Position numbers and translations under genes: made by a program
The notes under the pieces: model-generated
Database searches by the model: none
Told to the model about the DNA's origin: nothing
What the model saw: the letters and a program-made list of their open reading frames with translations, nothing else
Source: Eumeta japonica
Taxonomy: Eukaryota; Arthropoda; Insecta; Lepidoptera; Psychidae
Direction of reading: 5' to 3'
Assembly (NCBI GenBank): GCA_005406025.1
Contig: BGZK01000533.1
Span: forward strand, 124,001 to 188,000
Length of the DNA stretch: 64,000 nt
Part shown: piece by piece, positions 12,188 to 22,465 of the stretch
How positions within the stretch are numbered: the stretch's first letter is position 1
Layout of the letters: each line of letters starts with the position of its first letter

Positions 12188-12227
12188 CGGCCGGACCGCG
12201 CTGAGGGCGCCCAGCGCGGTCCGGCCG
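12188..12227. other. GC-rich perfect hairpin
   Basis: Arms CGGCCGGACCGCGCTG and CAGCGCGGTCCGGCCG are perfect complements (16 bp) around an 8-nt loop. This is striking in AT-rich surroundings. It could be a transposon end, a structured RNA element or a palindromic protein site. Confidence 0.6.
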
Positions 12228-14003
12228 CTTTTAATTGATGGGTAGCCCGTTAGAGCGCTGCGGGCGCTACCTGATGTCAGGCGTACGCCGGATTGCTATC
12301 TGTTTGATTGTGAATGGTTTACCTCATTTTATATAAAAGGAAATCAAATATCTCATCATAAAAGTAAAAGTATAACTCTCTTAGTTGAGGTCTGTCGTGC
12401 GCCTCGTACGCGTCCTATTTTCTCAGAATCCGTGAAGTGAAAGGAACTTAAAATTTGACACAGCGTTGCATCCCATAAATTCGCATATTTTATATAAATA
12501 AAAACTTAGGTGTGTATGTATGTAATGATTATAGTGAACGAAAATGGGGACGGAACAGAACGGAACGGGTCGTTAAAGTAAGCTAATAATAATAAAAATG
12601 TATAGGCTGTATCTACGAAAGTATATCCATATTATTTCGTTTTCAAGTAGTATATACACTCAGAACACTGCGTTAATATTCGGATGGGTGGATCCGGAAG
12701 GATGAAAGGTTGACTTTGATAATAAGTTCCCGTTATCATTCATCGGGCACAAACTTTAAAAAAAAATGTGGATTTATTTCGGCCTCTAGAAAGAATGTTT
12801 AAAAATGGATAGCTGAAAAAATGTATAGTATCATAAAAAGTGTCGTCAAAGTGCACCCTAAAAAATCTTGTTGAGAAATAAAATTGGTGATAAAAGAGGA
12901 GCCAGTTTAAAGTGTCTCTTTTCACTTTATTACAATAGCAAATAATTGTTCTATGTAATAATTCATTTCTCGGTGTCGCATTTATCCTTTATCAAAAGAC
13001 AAAACTTTACCTCACTTGAAATATTTACACGCAGTAGATAGTAATTGATAATACATCGTATATAAAGCATAGATAATAAATGGTTCAGAATAATCAGCAC
13101 GTTTGTGGATGAATATAAATAATAAATGGTAGCGAGAGATCTGACAGTTTGTACACAAATTCAAATAACAAATAATTCAAAACGATGTGCGAATTCATTC
13201 TGAATCAAAACGCAACGGTTTCGGTCGCTAACTACAGACTGATTCATCGATAATTTTTTTTGGTTACATTAAATCAAACTCAATATCTCGATCAGCTCGT
13301 ACACCGGCCGGCCCTAGACTTTATTACCGCTCGTCAACAGGCCGTTCTACATCCGGAGATGCGCCCGTTGATCGATTTTAATAAGTTTTTAATTAACTAT
13401 TTAGAGTAAACATCGTACAAATCTCCGGAAACAAGGAAATTCTTTTGACCAAACACAACGTTATATAAATAAAAATGGAATCATTTATTATTTTTATGCT
13501 GATCTAGTTGTTCGTGTATAAATATATATATACAGGAATAAAGTATTCATAGTGTATAGGCAATTATTGATCCAGTATTGGGATTTGGCTAAGTCGATTG
13601 CCACATTAATGCGCCTACACGGGGATTAGGTTGCCTCGATGCCTGAGCAGATGCTTTCCACGAAATAATTAGGGTCACGAGCTCTGGATTTATTTTATTC
13701 GATGATTATTGGTATGTATACCAAAAAAATTTCTTCCAATATAGACTGAAAAACATTTCCAGCGTTGTATTAAAAGTAAACGGTTTCCTCTCCCATTCTG
13801 TGGCGACAGAGAATTTCTTGTTCCTAATTCCTACTCCAAAATTTTTATCGTTTCGTTCGATTACACTTAGTGTACGAAAATATTACAAGATTTAGATCCG
13901 TAAATCCATAACAAATAATCACAAACTTATGTTTGTTCACCAACACATTAATTAACAAAATGTATACTTTTTTGTGTATACTTTTACAAAATAACCAGCT
14001 ACA

Positions 14004-14042
14004 ATTATCTACTACATATTACATTAATATGTAGTAGATAAT
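14004..14042. repeat. AT-rich perfect hairpin
   Basis: An 18-bp perfect inverted repeat (ATTATCTACTACATATTA and its complement) with a 3-nt loop. No function is evident. Confidence 0.6.
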
Positions 14043-17000
14043 GAATTACGCTTGCTTACTTCATCCAATGTAATAAGGGAATATACCCTTACCAAGCCCC
14101 CGATGACCGACCGTAGTATTTGCCAAGATCCCCCTCCCTCTAGTTTTCACATAGTAATTCATAAATATGGTATTAGATCACTTTTTGCAAATAGAAAGAA
14201 GGTAATAGAATGAAAAAAAAAATAACTTATGTAAAATATATTGTAACAGGAACTTACCGTTTTACTACAAATAGAATACTACATAAGCACACTATTGCTG
14301 AGTACGTGCAAAAACTATCAGTTTTAAATCAACTGATGTCTCGGCACATGTTACGTTAGTGTTGCCATTTGTGAGTTTAAAATGCGCTGAATGCTGCACG
14401 CCATAAATTTGAATATAGCTCGAAAAAGCACGAGATTTCTTTAACTACGTGACGAAGCTTTAAACCCCCGGCCCCCGCCTCGTTTTCAGTCAAGAGAGAT
14501 ATTGCATTTTCTGATTATGATAAAATTAAACAAAAACCCATTCAATTCCTTTGCCATATTTATAAAGTTTGAATACATCTACTTATCATTTACATTAAAA
14601 GCAATTTATTATAATTTGCAATTCGAAGCCGCATGAAGACTTGACAAGAATAATAAGACAGATATGTAACAATTAATGATTGCTAACATAGGACATCGTG
14701 TATGCACGGTTATATTTAACCAAAAACCGCAGATAGTATATTGTATTTAATAGAATTATTCACTCACAGGAAGACTTTAACAAAACAAAACTATTCCATA
14801 ACTTACAAACACAAAAGGATATATCTACATTCGCGCAATTACAGCGGAGCCTATCTCTAGATCTCTTTGTGTTCGCAACGATAATAAACAAATATTCGTT
14901 GCTCCAAAATACTCCGGCGCAGGGCCCGGGAGGCTAACTCCCAAGTCAAACACGATGGGAAGTTTTAATCCTCCGCAGGCCATTATCGCGGCGAAAACCG
15001 GCGGAAAATTCGGAAATTCCGGGAAACAACCCGAACGGGGTTCTGGTCACGAGATTAATGACATCAATTAATGAGCGTTTTGGGGAACATCGACACGTGC
15101 CGTTTTTCTCGACATCACGCATACTTACGTCGCTCGCAGCAATTTGGGGTGGCGTATAATTATATATGCTCGTTAAATTTTCAATATATACACATTCCGT
15201 TCCGTATTAATAATATGTACCTATCATCTTTTTTTTCCAATAATACCCCAATTTCTTTGTGCTAACTACAACAAATGCAAATATAACTTCACATACACAT
15301 TATTTATTGATTTACCAAGTCATTGTAAGAGTATAAACTTCTTATAAGTTTTCTATAATCTATAAGTAAAGAATTGTTTTCTGTATTTTTGTTCTAATAT
15401 TCGGCTCAGTAGTTTCGGAGATAAGAGAAAGAATTATTAATTGTCTTATATTTATTGAATAAAACTATTTATTTTATTACATATTTATATTTGACACTCA
15501 CAAAATAAACCGTTAGATATTATTATGTCACATGATATAGTTGACTAAATTTTATTTTTAATTTTCCCCTAATATTTCATTTACTTACGCTACGCGGGCG
15601 TATTTGGTTCACAGAAATCTATATGTGCACCAATTTTTCGACTTAATCGGTACATTAAACTGATTGTGACGGACAGACACGTGTGATCTTATAAGAGTTC
15701 CACTCTTTTTTTCTTTAGAACGTGTGAAATCCTTGAAACACTCGGTGCTGAGCTGAAAATTGAAAATGGTCAAATTCACATTTCTTACAACGTAGATGAA
15801 TATACTAATCATTAAACTATCACGGCTTGTGCGAATATTGGATACACATGTTGGATAGTTGGACAAATACATCATAATTCGAAGACCTACGAAGCTGGCC
15901 AAAAGGTAATGGGCCAACATGAGAAATATTGTCTGAGATCCTTTTAAATTAGACTGACCGGTGGCACACTAGGGCTTTTCTATGCTATCTGTATATTTTT
16001 GGGCTGCGTTTATTAACACGCATTTTTAGCGTGTACTTTGTTAAATAATGTAACAAATAATTCGTAATCTGGTATCTGTGTAATAACTTATATGATTCTG
16101 TTTGTATACAATACTAGGAAATCGGTTTTCATCCACTTCTAGTGGTTACATCGATATAAAACTACACAAGTATTACATTATAACTCGGTAACTAATGTAA
16201 ATCACAATAATCGGTGACGAGACTTTTCAAGAGTTACTATTACATTTATCGAATTGAAGTTAATGTTTAGTTTGGATGATGCTAATCGAATATTGTGATG
16301 TTAGGCCAAGATGGCATCGAAAAATACAGAACAAAACAGGATATTAATAGCTTGTCTTTGTGACGAGAAACCCTAAAACTCCATCTAAGTCAAGATCAGA
16401 AATTCTTAGCACCAAGGGCTAAATTGTTTAAGACTATATATATATATCGTCTCATTGCACCGAAAATCTTATGTAATAGTTTTGTACCCTGTGAGCACTA
16501 ATCGACTAGTAACCGACCTTTTAATATTTCATTACTTATAAAAACAAAAATAATCACAAAACACTTAATCAACTGGAAGCAACAAATAAAGAAAATTTGG
16601 AATATTTTAAACAAAGGAAAAAAGTTATAGTCATTGTAATGAAATTAACCCTTTATCTTTGTAACATAAAGATTACATGTAACAAGAGGAGTGGCAAGTT
16701 TATTAACACCATATAATCTATTTAAAAATGTAACTTATATTTTTATATGTAAATTAATAGTCATTTTTATATTATTGCAATTTCATTTATATTTACTGCA
16801 ATTATTTCTAAATTGTTAAATGTACAAATAATAAACAAAAATAAAGAAATCAAAAATAAACGTCCATTTCTTTTTTCATAAAGCTTAACAATTACGAGAA
16901 TGTCACTTTACTTAATTTCTTGGATAAACCTCAATGCTTTCGCGAAAAGTATAAAGATGAGACTTTCATCCTTCATAACGAGGTCGAGCTTCACATAATA

Positions 17001-17668
17001 TATATTTTCGTTATTTATTTGTGCGGCACGGAACATGGCGTCTTGTTGGTTATTATGCGTTGTAAAAGCTCGCCTCATTTTTGCTTTTTCTAGATTGCCC
17101 CTAAGTGGCTTTGAAACATGATACTTAAAAGATCGCACGCAACTGCTAACGGGCTGCTTCAGCATAGTATTATGTGTTTATGCTGATACAAAGCATCGGC
17201 GTTTAAGGCTAGTCAGCCTAATGAGCTCGATATATATACGACTATTGCTTGAAAGCTAAATCATTTGAGTTTCTGAACCCGATTTCAGTTTCGAATTTTG
17301 ACTTTAACATGACCTAGATCCTTCTTTTCAAATTACAGTTAAATCACTCCTTCACGATTAAACATAAACTTATCCTATTCCTCATTCATCGAGCTACTTG
17401 TTTACTTTTCACTGCAAGTCTATAGCGGAGCATATGAATTAACTTACAAAATATCGATATTGCAACATCAAAACGCTTTTGCAATATTTTATTATACATA
17501 TAATTAAGTAATGGGATAATTCTCGCAGTATTTCTTAATATTCGTATTTAATTTATATATATACACAAGTATACACATTCCATACACTTGAGTGTCTTCA
17601 GAACAAATTGAATGTAATGATAACGATAAGTTGTGTGCTACATCGGCGCGCGCGACTTCGTCACAAGC

Positions 17669-17704
17669 TATATTTCATGGGCAGAGATAAAAACGTACAA
17701 TGAC
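17669..17704 (+). repeat. Left terminal inverted repeat of the transposon
   Basis: 36 nt containing CATGGGCAGAGATAAAAAC at 17676-17694. It pairs with 21075-21110 with four mismatches. Confidence 0.85.
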
Positions 17705-17753
17705 CGTTAGTATCGCGTCATCATTGTGAGACAACGATACGGATCGCTGCTCA

Positions 17754-17760
17754 TATAAAA
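17754..17760 (+). promoter_or_regulatory. Candidate TATA box of the transposase gene
   Basis: TATAAAA just inside the left terminus and about 290 bp upstream of the transposase ATG. This is a plausible core promoter inferred from position only. Confidence 0.35.
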
Positions 17761-18050
17761 CCGTCGTACAGCAGTCGTTTGCGCGGCAAAACGCGTATTT
17801 TGGTACGGGGCGAGGTGATCGGACGTTTTTTGCGTCGTTCTAAAATCGTGCGCCGCGACGGTCGGCCAGGCCTCATTCTCGCTCTCGTGTTGTGGAATGC
17901 GCTCGGGTGTTGTTGTCACTTCTGTTGACTTCGTTTCCTTATTTTTGTTGTGTTGCGATCGTCAATAGTTTTTATTGCGTTTCGTAGTGATTATTATTAT
18001 TGTTACAGTTGTTCAGTTAAACTTTATCGTGAAGTTGTTGTGAATGATAA

Positions 18051-18657
18051 ATGGAGCCACCTCCGTCAACTTCAAGGCCGACCAAGGATTTTACGTCACC
18101 GCACAGGAAGCGTAAAATAGTACATTTAACGCATAATGAAAAAATGATGATTATAAATGTGTTTAAATATATACGAGAGTCGTGGCCAGCTGATAAATAT
18201 ATGTCCAAAACTGAAATGAAGCAAAAGACCGCCAGTATTGTAGGAATCTCACAAAATTCAGTTTATCGGGTCCTAAAAGAATATATAAAAACGAATACCG
18301 TTAAACCACCTGCGAAGCCAAAGAAAATTTGTACTATAATTCAAACTACCGATAATTTTCACAAATCGTGTATCAGAAAAATTGTTCATGGATTTTATTT
18401 TAAAAACGAGATTCCCACTCTAAATAAAGTGTTACAGTCCATAAACTCCGATGATACTTTACCGAATTTCTCGCGTACAACACTTTGGCGTATGTTAAAG
18501 CATTTAAAGTTTAGATACCTAAGAAATAAAAGAAACAGCGCTTTGATTGAAAGAAACGACATTGTTTTATGGCGTATTAAATATCTGAAGAAAATAAAAA
18601 AACATAGACAAGAAGGACGGCCAATATATTATATGCATGATACTTGGATCGACGCAG
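18051..18657 (+). CDS. DD82E transposase, exon 1
   Basis: Encodes residues 1-202 plus the first base of codon 203. Two N-terminal DNA-binding segments are visible. The first is a helix-turn-helix around residues 57-78 (TASIVGISQNSVYRVLKEY). The second, about residues 105-160, contains NFSRTTLWRMLKHLKFRY, the usual paired-like layout of this superfamily. The exon ends just after the first catalytic aspartate, D197, in YYMHDTWIDAG. The donor is GCAG|GTGAAT. The ATG at 18051 opens the frame that runs into the domain. Without splicing the frame stops two codons later, so the intron is needed for a full enzyme. Confidence 0.85.
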
Positions 18658-18887
18658 GTGAATAATATGTGTTATGTCCATTTTCTTCACGATATACATG
18701 TATTTAATAAGCGCAACAAGGATAATAAAGAGTATTTGATTTTATTAATATATATTTTAATATTGAAGATATATACGTTCTTTGAATATTTTTGTAATAT
18801 TTTTTTATAAATGGATTAAATTTTTTCCTTAATGGCTTTTTAATGTACCAAATATGATTGTATAATATTTTACTAAATATTTTTCAG

Positions 18888-19678
18888 GACATGCTGTTAC
18901 TAAATCATGTGAAGATACCACAGAAAAGTCTTCAAAACAAGCCTTTTTGGAAGGCTTATCAACGTGTGCAAAAAATCCAACGTGTAAAAGCCCTGGCTTA
19001 GTGGTGGTTCATATAGGAGGCGACAATGGATTTATACTAGACAGACAATGGGTCTTTGAATGTAAAAAAGCAGATGACTATCATGTGTTAATGAATGCTG
19101 AAAATTTTGAAAATTGGTTTATGAGTGTTCTACCCAGACTTGAGCCCAACGCTGTTATAGTAATGGACAACGCCAGTTATAATTCCAGAAGGAAGGAAAA
19201 AATACCCGTTACTAGCTGGCTAAAAAAAAATATTCAGGACTGGCTATCGTCGAAAGAAATAGTATTTGAAAATACGGAAACTAAAGTCGAGTTACTTTTA
19301 AAAGTAAAAAATGTGAAGGACAGGTACGCGTCGTATGTCGTTGACGAAATAGCAAAAACAGCCGGTATAGAAGTCTTAAGACTGCCTCCATACCACCGAG
19401 AACTTAACCCAATTGAGTTGGTCTGGGCTGACGTTAGAGATCACGTTGCAAGGAACAATACAACTTTTAAATTGAACGATGTGAGGAAATTACTTGAAGA
19501 AAGTTTATCGAATATTGGGGAAGCAAAATGGAGAATGTGCATTGAACGTGTAGTGAAAGAAGAAGAAAAATTAAACGGTTTAGACCATATTGTGGACAAG
19601 ACAGTTGATAATTTTGTAACCCATCTAAGAGACTCGTTATCGTCTTCGAAAAGCGATAGTGAACTAGATGATTATTAA
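18888..19678 (+). CDS. DD82E transposase, exon 2
   Basis: Follows an acceptor TTTTTCAG|GACATG and completes codon 203 (Gly), giving a 465-residue protein ending at TAA 19676-19678. It carries the rest of the catalytic core: D296 in AVIVMDNASYNS and E379 in PPYHRELNPIELVW. Exactly 82 residues separate D296 and E379, against 34 in Tc1. The extra length is a charged insert (about residues 302-365). The enzyme would cut and paste the surrounding element. The reading frame is intact. The alternative, a domesticated host gene, is less likely because the terminal repeats are present. Confidence 0.88.
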
Positions 19679-19696
19679 ATAGTAGTATGATTTAAT

Positions 19697-19702
19697 AATA
19701 AA
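19697..19702 (+). terminator. Candidate polyadenylation signal of the transposase
   Basis: AATAAA 19 bases after the stop codon. Confidence 0.45.
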
Positions 19703-21074
19703 CAATATAATTTAGTGAACTACTTCTAACTGGACCGATTTTGATGAATTTTTTTTCTATATTTTTGTGGGCCCCTGAATGGTTTATACTCACAATAAGA
19801 CATGTTATTAGATGGCGCTACGATCAGTTCCCAAAAAACTGTAATATATCATATAAGCAATTTATATAAAAACTAGCGGACCCGACAGACTTCGTCCTGT
19901 CAAAAAGATTTAGAATGTAGCAATTTTTCGTTCCTACCTATTTTATAGTCGGGGAAACAAATTCTCCTGAACTGGAAGATTATTCATTTTCAATAGCACA
20001 ATCCACCTGAACTGATAAGTTTGCAATACTGTACATACAAAATCATGAATTTGTAATAAAAAATAATTAAATAAAACGTATATAAGCATTTAAAATTAAG
20101 TTATCGCTTTATTGTTAATCAAATGAATCATAATTATTAACAAAAATCAGTTTTATTTTAATTGTAGTGCTTTGTGATATACGATGTTTTTTGTTTGATT
20201 ACCTGGTGCATAGACAAACAAATCTGATGGTTTTCCAATATAATATGACTTGGAGTCAAATCCTTTTAGCCATACCAATGTTGTATGTGTGTAAAGTTTT
20301 CATTTTCCCATATTTATTATATCATATCGTGTTCATCTCATTTACATAATATTATAGTATGTATTTAAATAATTTTGCACAGATAGGGATATTAAATTAA
20401 TAATTAAAAATAATTAAACACTTTTGGTAACGCGGTTTGTGTTTGACTGATGTAATGACGTAAAAACTGATGCATTTTATGTCGCATGCTGAAACTAAAA
20501 CAAAAGAAATAATATCACGAAGCCAACCAAATTGAAAATCAATACTAATGATCTATAGCTTTTACATTTTGTGACTATTCAATTTGGTTGGGTTAGCGAT
20601 ATTTTTGTTGAGTTTCGGAACGCGACAGTGATCCTCCCACGCAAACACGCACACTGTTTTGAATGATATGATTGAATTTGAACATTGTGCGGCAACAATA
20701 AAGTGCAAATTGACTCTTTGATATTTGGGACACACCTACATTGCTTAGACAACAATGAGTGCATGTAAATTAATATGAACTTTATTGAATAGCAATAAAG
20801 TTTAAATTGACTCAACAAATTAGTTTAGTTAGATGGGAAAAAGAAAAGGGAGGTTTTTAGGGTTTTCCCGGCAATTATTCAAATTTTTCTCGCCGTAAAA
20901 ACCATCCTTGGACTCTAACGAACATTAATAAAAAAGAATTGGCCAAATTGGTCCAGGCGTTGAGTTATGCGCTTACCAACACATTTTGTGATTCATTTTT
21001 ATATTATAGATAAATATGTAAATAAATAATATAAAGTATTTTTTTAAGTCTAAAATGTTATAAATTTCTATTAT

Positions 21075-21110
21075 GTCAGTGTTTGTTTTTATCTCTGCCC
21101 ATGAACTATA
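21075..21110 (-). repeat. Right terminal inverted repeat of the transposon
   Basis: Reverse complement of the left end, with the 19-nt core at 21085-21103. It ends in TATA. Confidence 0.85.
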
Positions 21111-21267
21111 CTTTAAATATACACTGTCTATTTTTCCAAACGCGCCAATAGAAATGTAACTTTAAAAATTAATAACTGTAGCGTTTAGGTACACCCATGT
21201 CATTAACTCAAGCGTGCTCAGAATATAATCTCTGAACGTGTTATAGTGATATTATTTATTGCTGCAG

Positions 21268-21312
21268 ATGAGACAGCGGCGATCGTGCGTACGGCGCAGG
21301 AGCGCCAGGTGA
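21268..21312 (+). promoter_or_regulatory. Upstream open reading frame in the flamingo 5' leader
   Basis: ATG at 21268 lies immediately after a good 3' splice site (GCTGCAG ending 21267). It opens a 14-codon arginine-rich frame ending with TGA at 21310-21312, eight bases before the main ATG. If this exon boundary is right, the uORF would be the first start codon of the exon and could lower translation of the main frame. Confidence 0.45.
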
Positions 21313-21320
21313 GCGGCGAG

Positions 21321-22465
21321 ATGGCGCTGGGCGGGCGGCCGCGCGCGCTGCCGCTGCTGCTGTTGTTGGCGGCCGCCCGCGCGTACCTCATCCTGGTGCC
21401 CGACACTGCGCCCCCGGGGCACGTCGTCCTCGACGCGTCCGTCTACAAGCTCGGCTCTGAGAGGACCTACACCATCGACGTCCACCGCACCGCTAACTTT
21501 GTGCACCACGTCCTCCGCGTCAACAGGACCACCGGATTGGTCACCACGCGAAAGAGGTTGAGATGTGACGGCATCAACTATCCTAATCTCTTCACGTTCT
21601 ACGTCGACTCCACATCGGAAAGGATTCGAGACATAGACTATTACAGCTTACCTATCAGAATACTCGTCGTCGGGGAAGACTGCAGAAGAAGAAATTCGGA
21701 GTTGTTCGATATAGACTTCGATAGAGTGTACGACAACGAGGACGCGGCGATGCAATACGAAGACGATTTAGTGCAGAGAGACAAGAGAGAACTGAATTAT
21801 CTTCCCGAGACTATAGACTGGAGGTTGATGGAAGAAGAAGAAATGCTAGCTAGTCATTATAACGTGCTGTCCACGGCTTACCCATGGACAGGTGCTCATT
21901 ACGAAGAGATTTTCGACGTGCAGAATTATAGAAATAGGCAAAAACGATCTCACGCTTTAGCGCCTTTCGATATGACGATAAATGTTAAGATAGCAGAGGC
22001 CAAGCAATGGATTTCGGAGACTTACGCCAGTTTCGCTATACCGACCACCGACAGATGGCAGGGCATCTGTTTAAGGCGTTCGCAGTTCGTCAATTCTTTG
22101 GCGGCTTTTCTGCCGCGGACGGTGCAGAAAATGTGTAAAGTTCAATTTTTGGACGTGAGCGATCCTAGATTCATCATAGAGAGCAGTCAGGGAGACCTGG
22201 TCGCCGCTGATGATGTGTGCATTCAGGAACCTATGTGGAAAGTGACAGTGCTGTTTACGTTTAACTGCGAGCGGAGTGACATAGTCGATTCTGATCATCG
22301 TCTGAAGATAGTCTACCATCACCAGGAGTTGAACGACACCGATATAGCCAGACGGGTGAAAAGGGAGCTGCGCAATCAGTCGCCTTTTTTCGAACAAGCG
22401 CTGTACGTTGCTTCCGTAGCTGAGGAGCAGCCGCCTGGAGTAATTGTGACTACCGTTAGAGCGAG
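21321..22465 (+). CDS. stan: flamingo coding exon 1: signal peptide, N-terminal region, start of cadherin 1
   Basis: Residues 1-382. MALGGRPRALPLLLLLAAARA is a signal peptide. A long region without cadherin motifs follows. It carries three dibasic furin-type sites: RDKR (153-156), RQKR (206-209) and RVKR (345-348). The last precedes the first cadherin strand (FFEQALYVASVAEEQPPG). Donor GAG|GTAACT, phase 2. An in-frame upstream extension without ATG exists from 21246, but the acceptor at 21267 and the signal peptide favour ATG 21321. Confidence 0.92.

Larger units (their letters stand above)
10170..17668. other. Long noncoding region upstream of the transposon
   Basis: No convincing gene in 7.5 kb. 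GC-richer islands stand out near 12180-12300, 13290-13450 and 14890-15080. They contain homeodomain-type TTAATTA/TAATGA words and may be regulatory. The 103-codon minus-strand frame at 15609-15920 and the others are isolated and without motifs. Upstream noncoding exon(s) of the flamingo gene could lie here or further left, but I cannot place them. Confidence 0.4.
17669..21110 (+). mobile_element. DD82E (Sailor-like) IS630-Tc1-mariner DNA transposon
   Basis: A 3,442-bp element with 36-bp terminal inverted repeats at 17669-17704 and 21075-21110, identical at 32 of 36 positions. They share the uninterrupted core CATGGGCAGAGATAAAAAC. Both ends carry TA (TATA at each boundary), fitting TA target duplication. 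Inside is an intact two-exon transposase on the plus strand with DD82E spacing. Downstream of the gene, about 1.4 kb of noncoding DNA includes a possible nested repeat relic near 19873-19910 ('GACCCGACAGACTTCGTCC'). Intact reading frame and well-matched ends suggest a fairly recent insertion. The exact outermost base is uncertain by a few bases because of the TATA ends. Confidence 0.85.

Noticed and set aside
15609..15920. 103-codon minus-strand open frame
   Set aside because: Isolated, no family signature, and the composition is like translated noncoding DNA.
18051..19678. Domesticated host transposase-like gene
   Set aside because: The well-matched terminal inverted repeats and TA ends around it favour a mobile element, although an intron and intact frame are also seen in domesticated genes.
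21304..21313. Possible 5' splice site CCAG|GTGAGC before the start codon
   Set aside because: Using it would remove the signal peptide that follows in frame with the whole ectodomain; read-through is the simpler model.
21246..21320. In-frame upstream extension of the flamingo N-terminus
   Set aside because: It has no ATG, crosses a likely splice acceptor at 21267, and the signal peptide starts at the ATG 21321.
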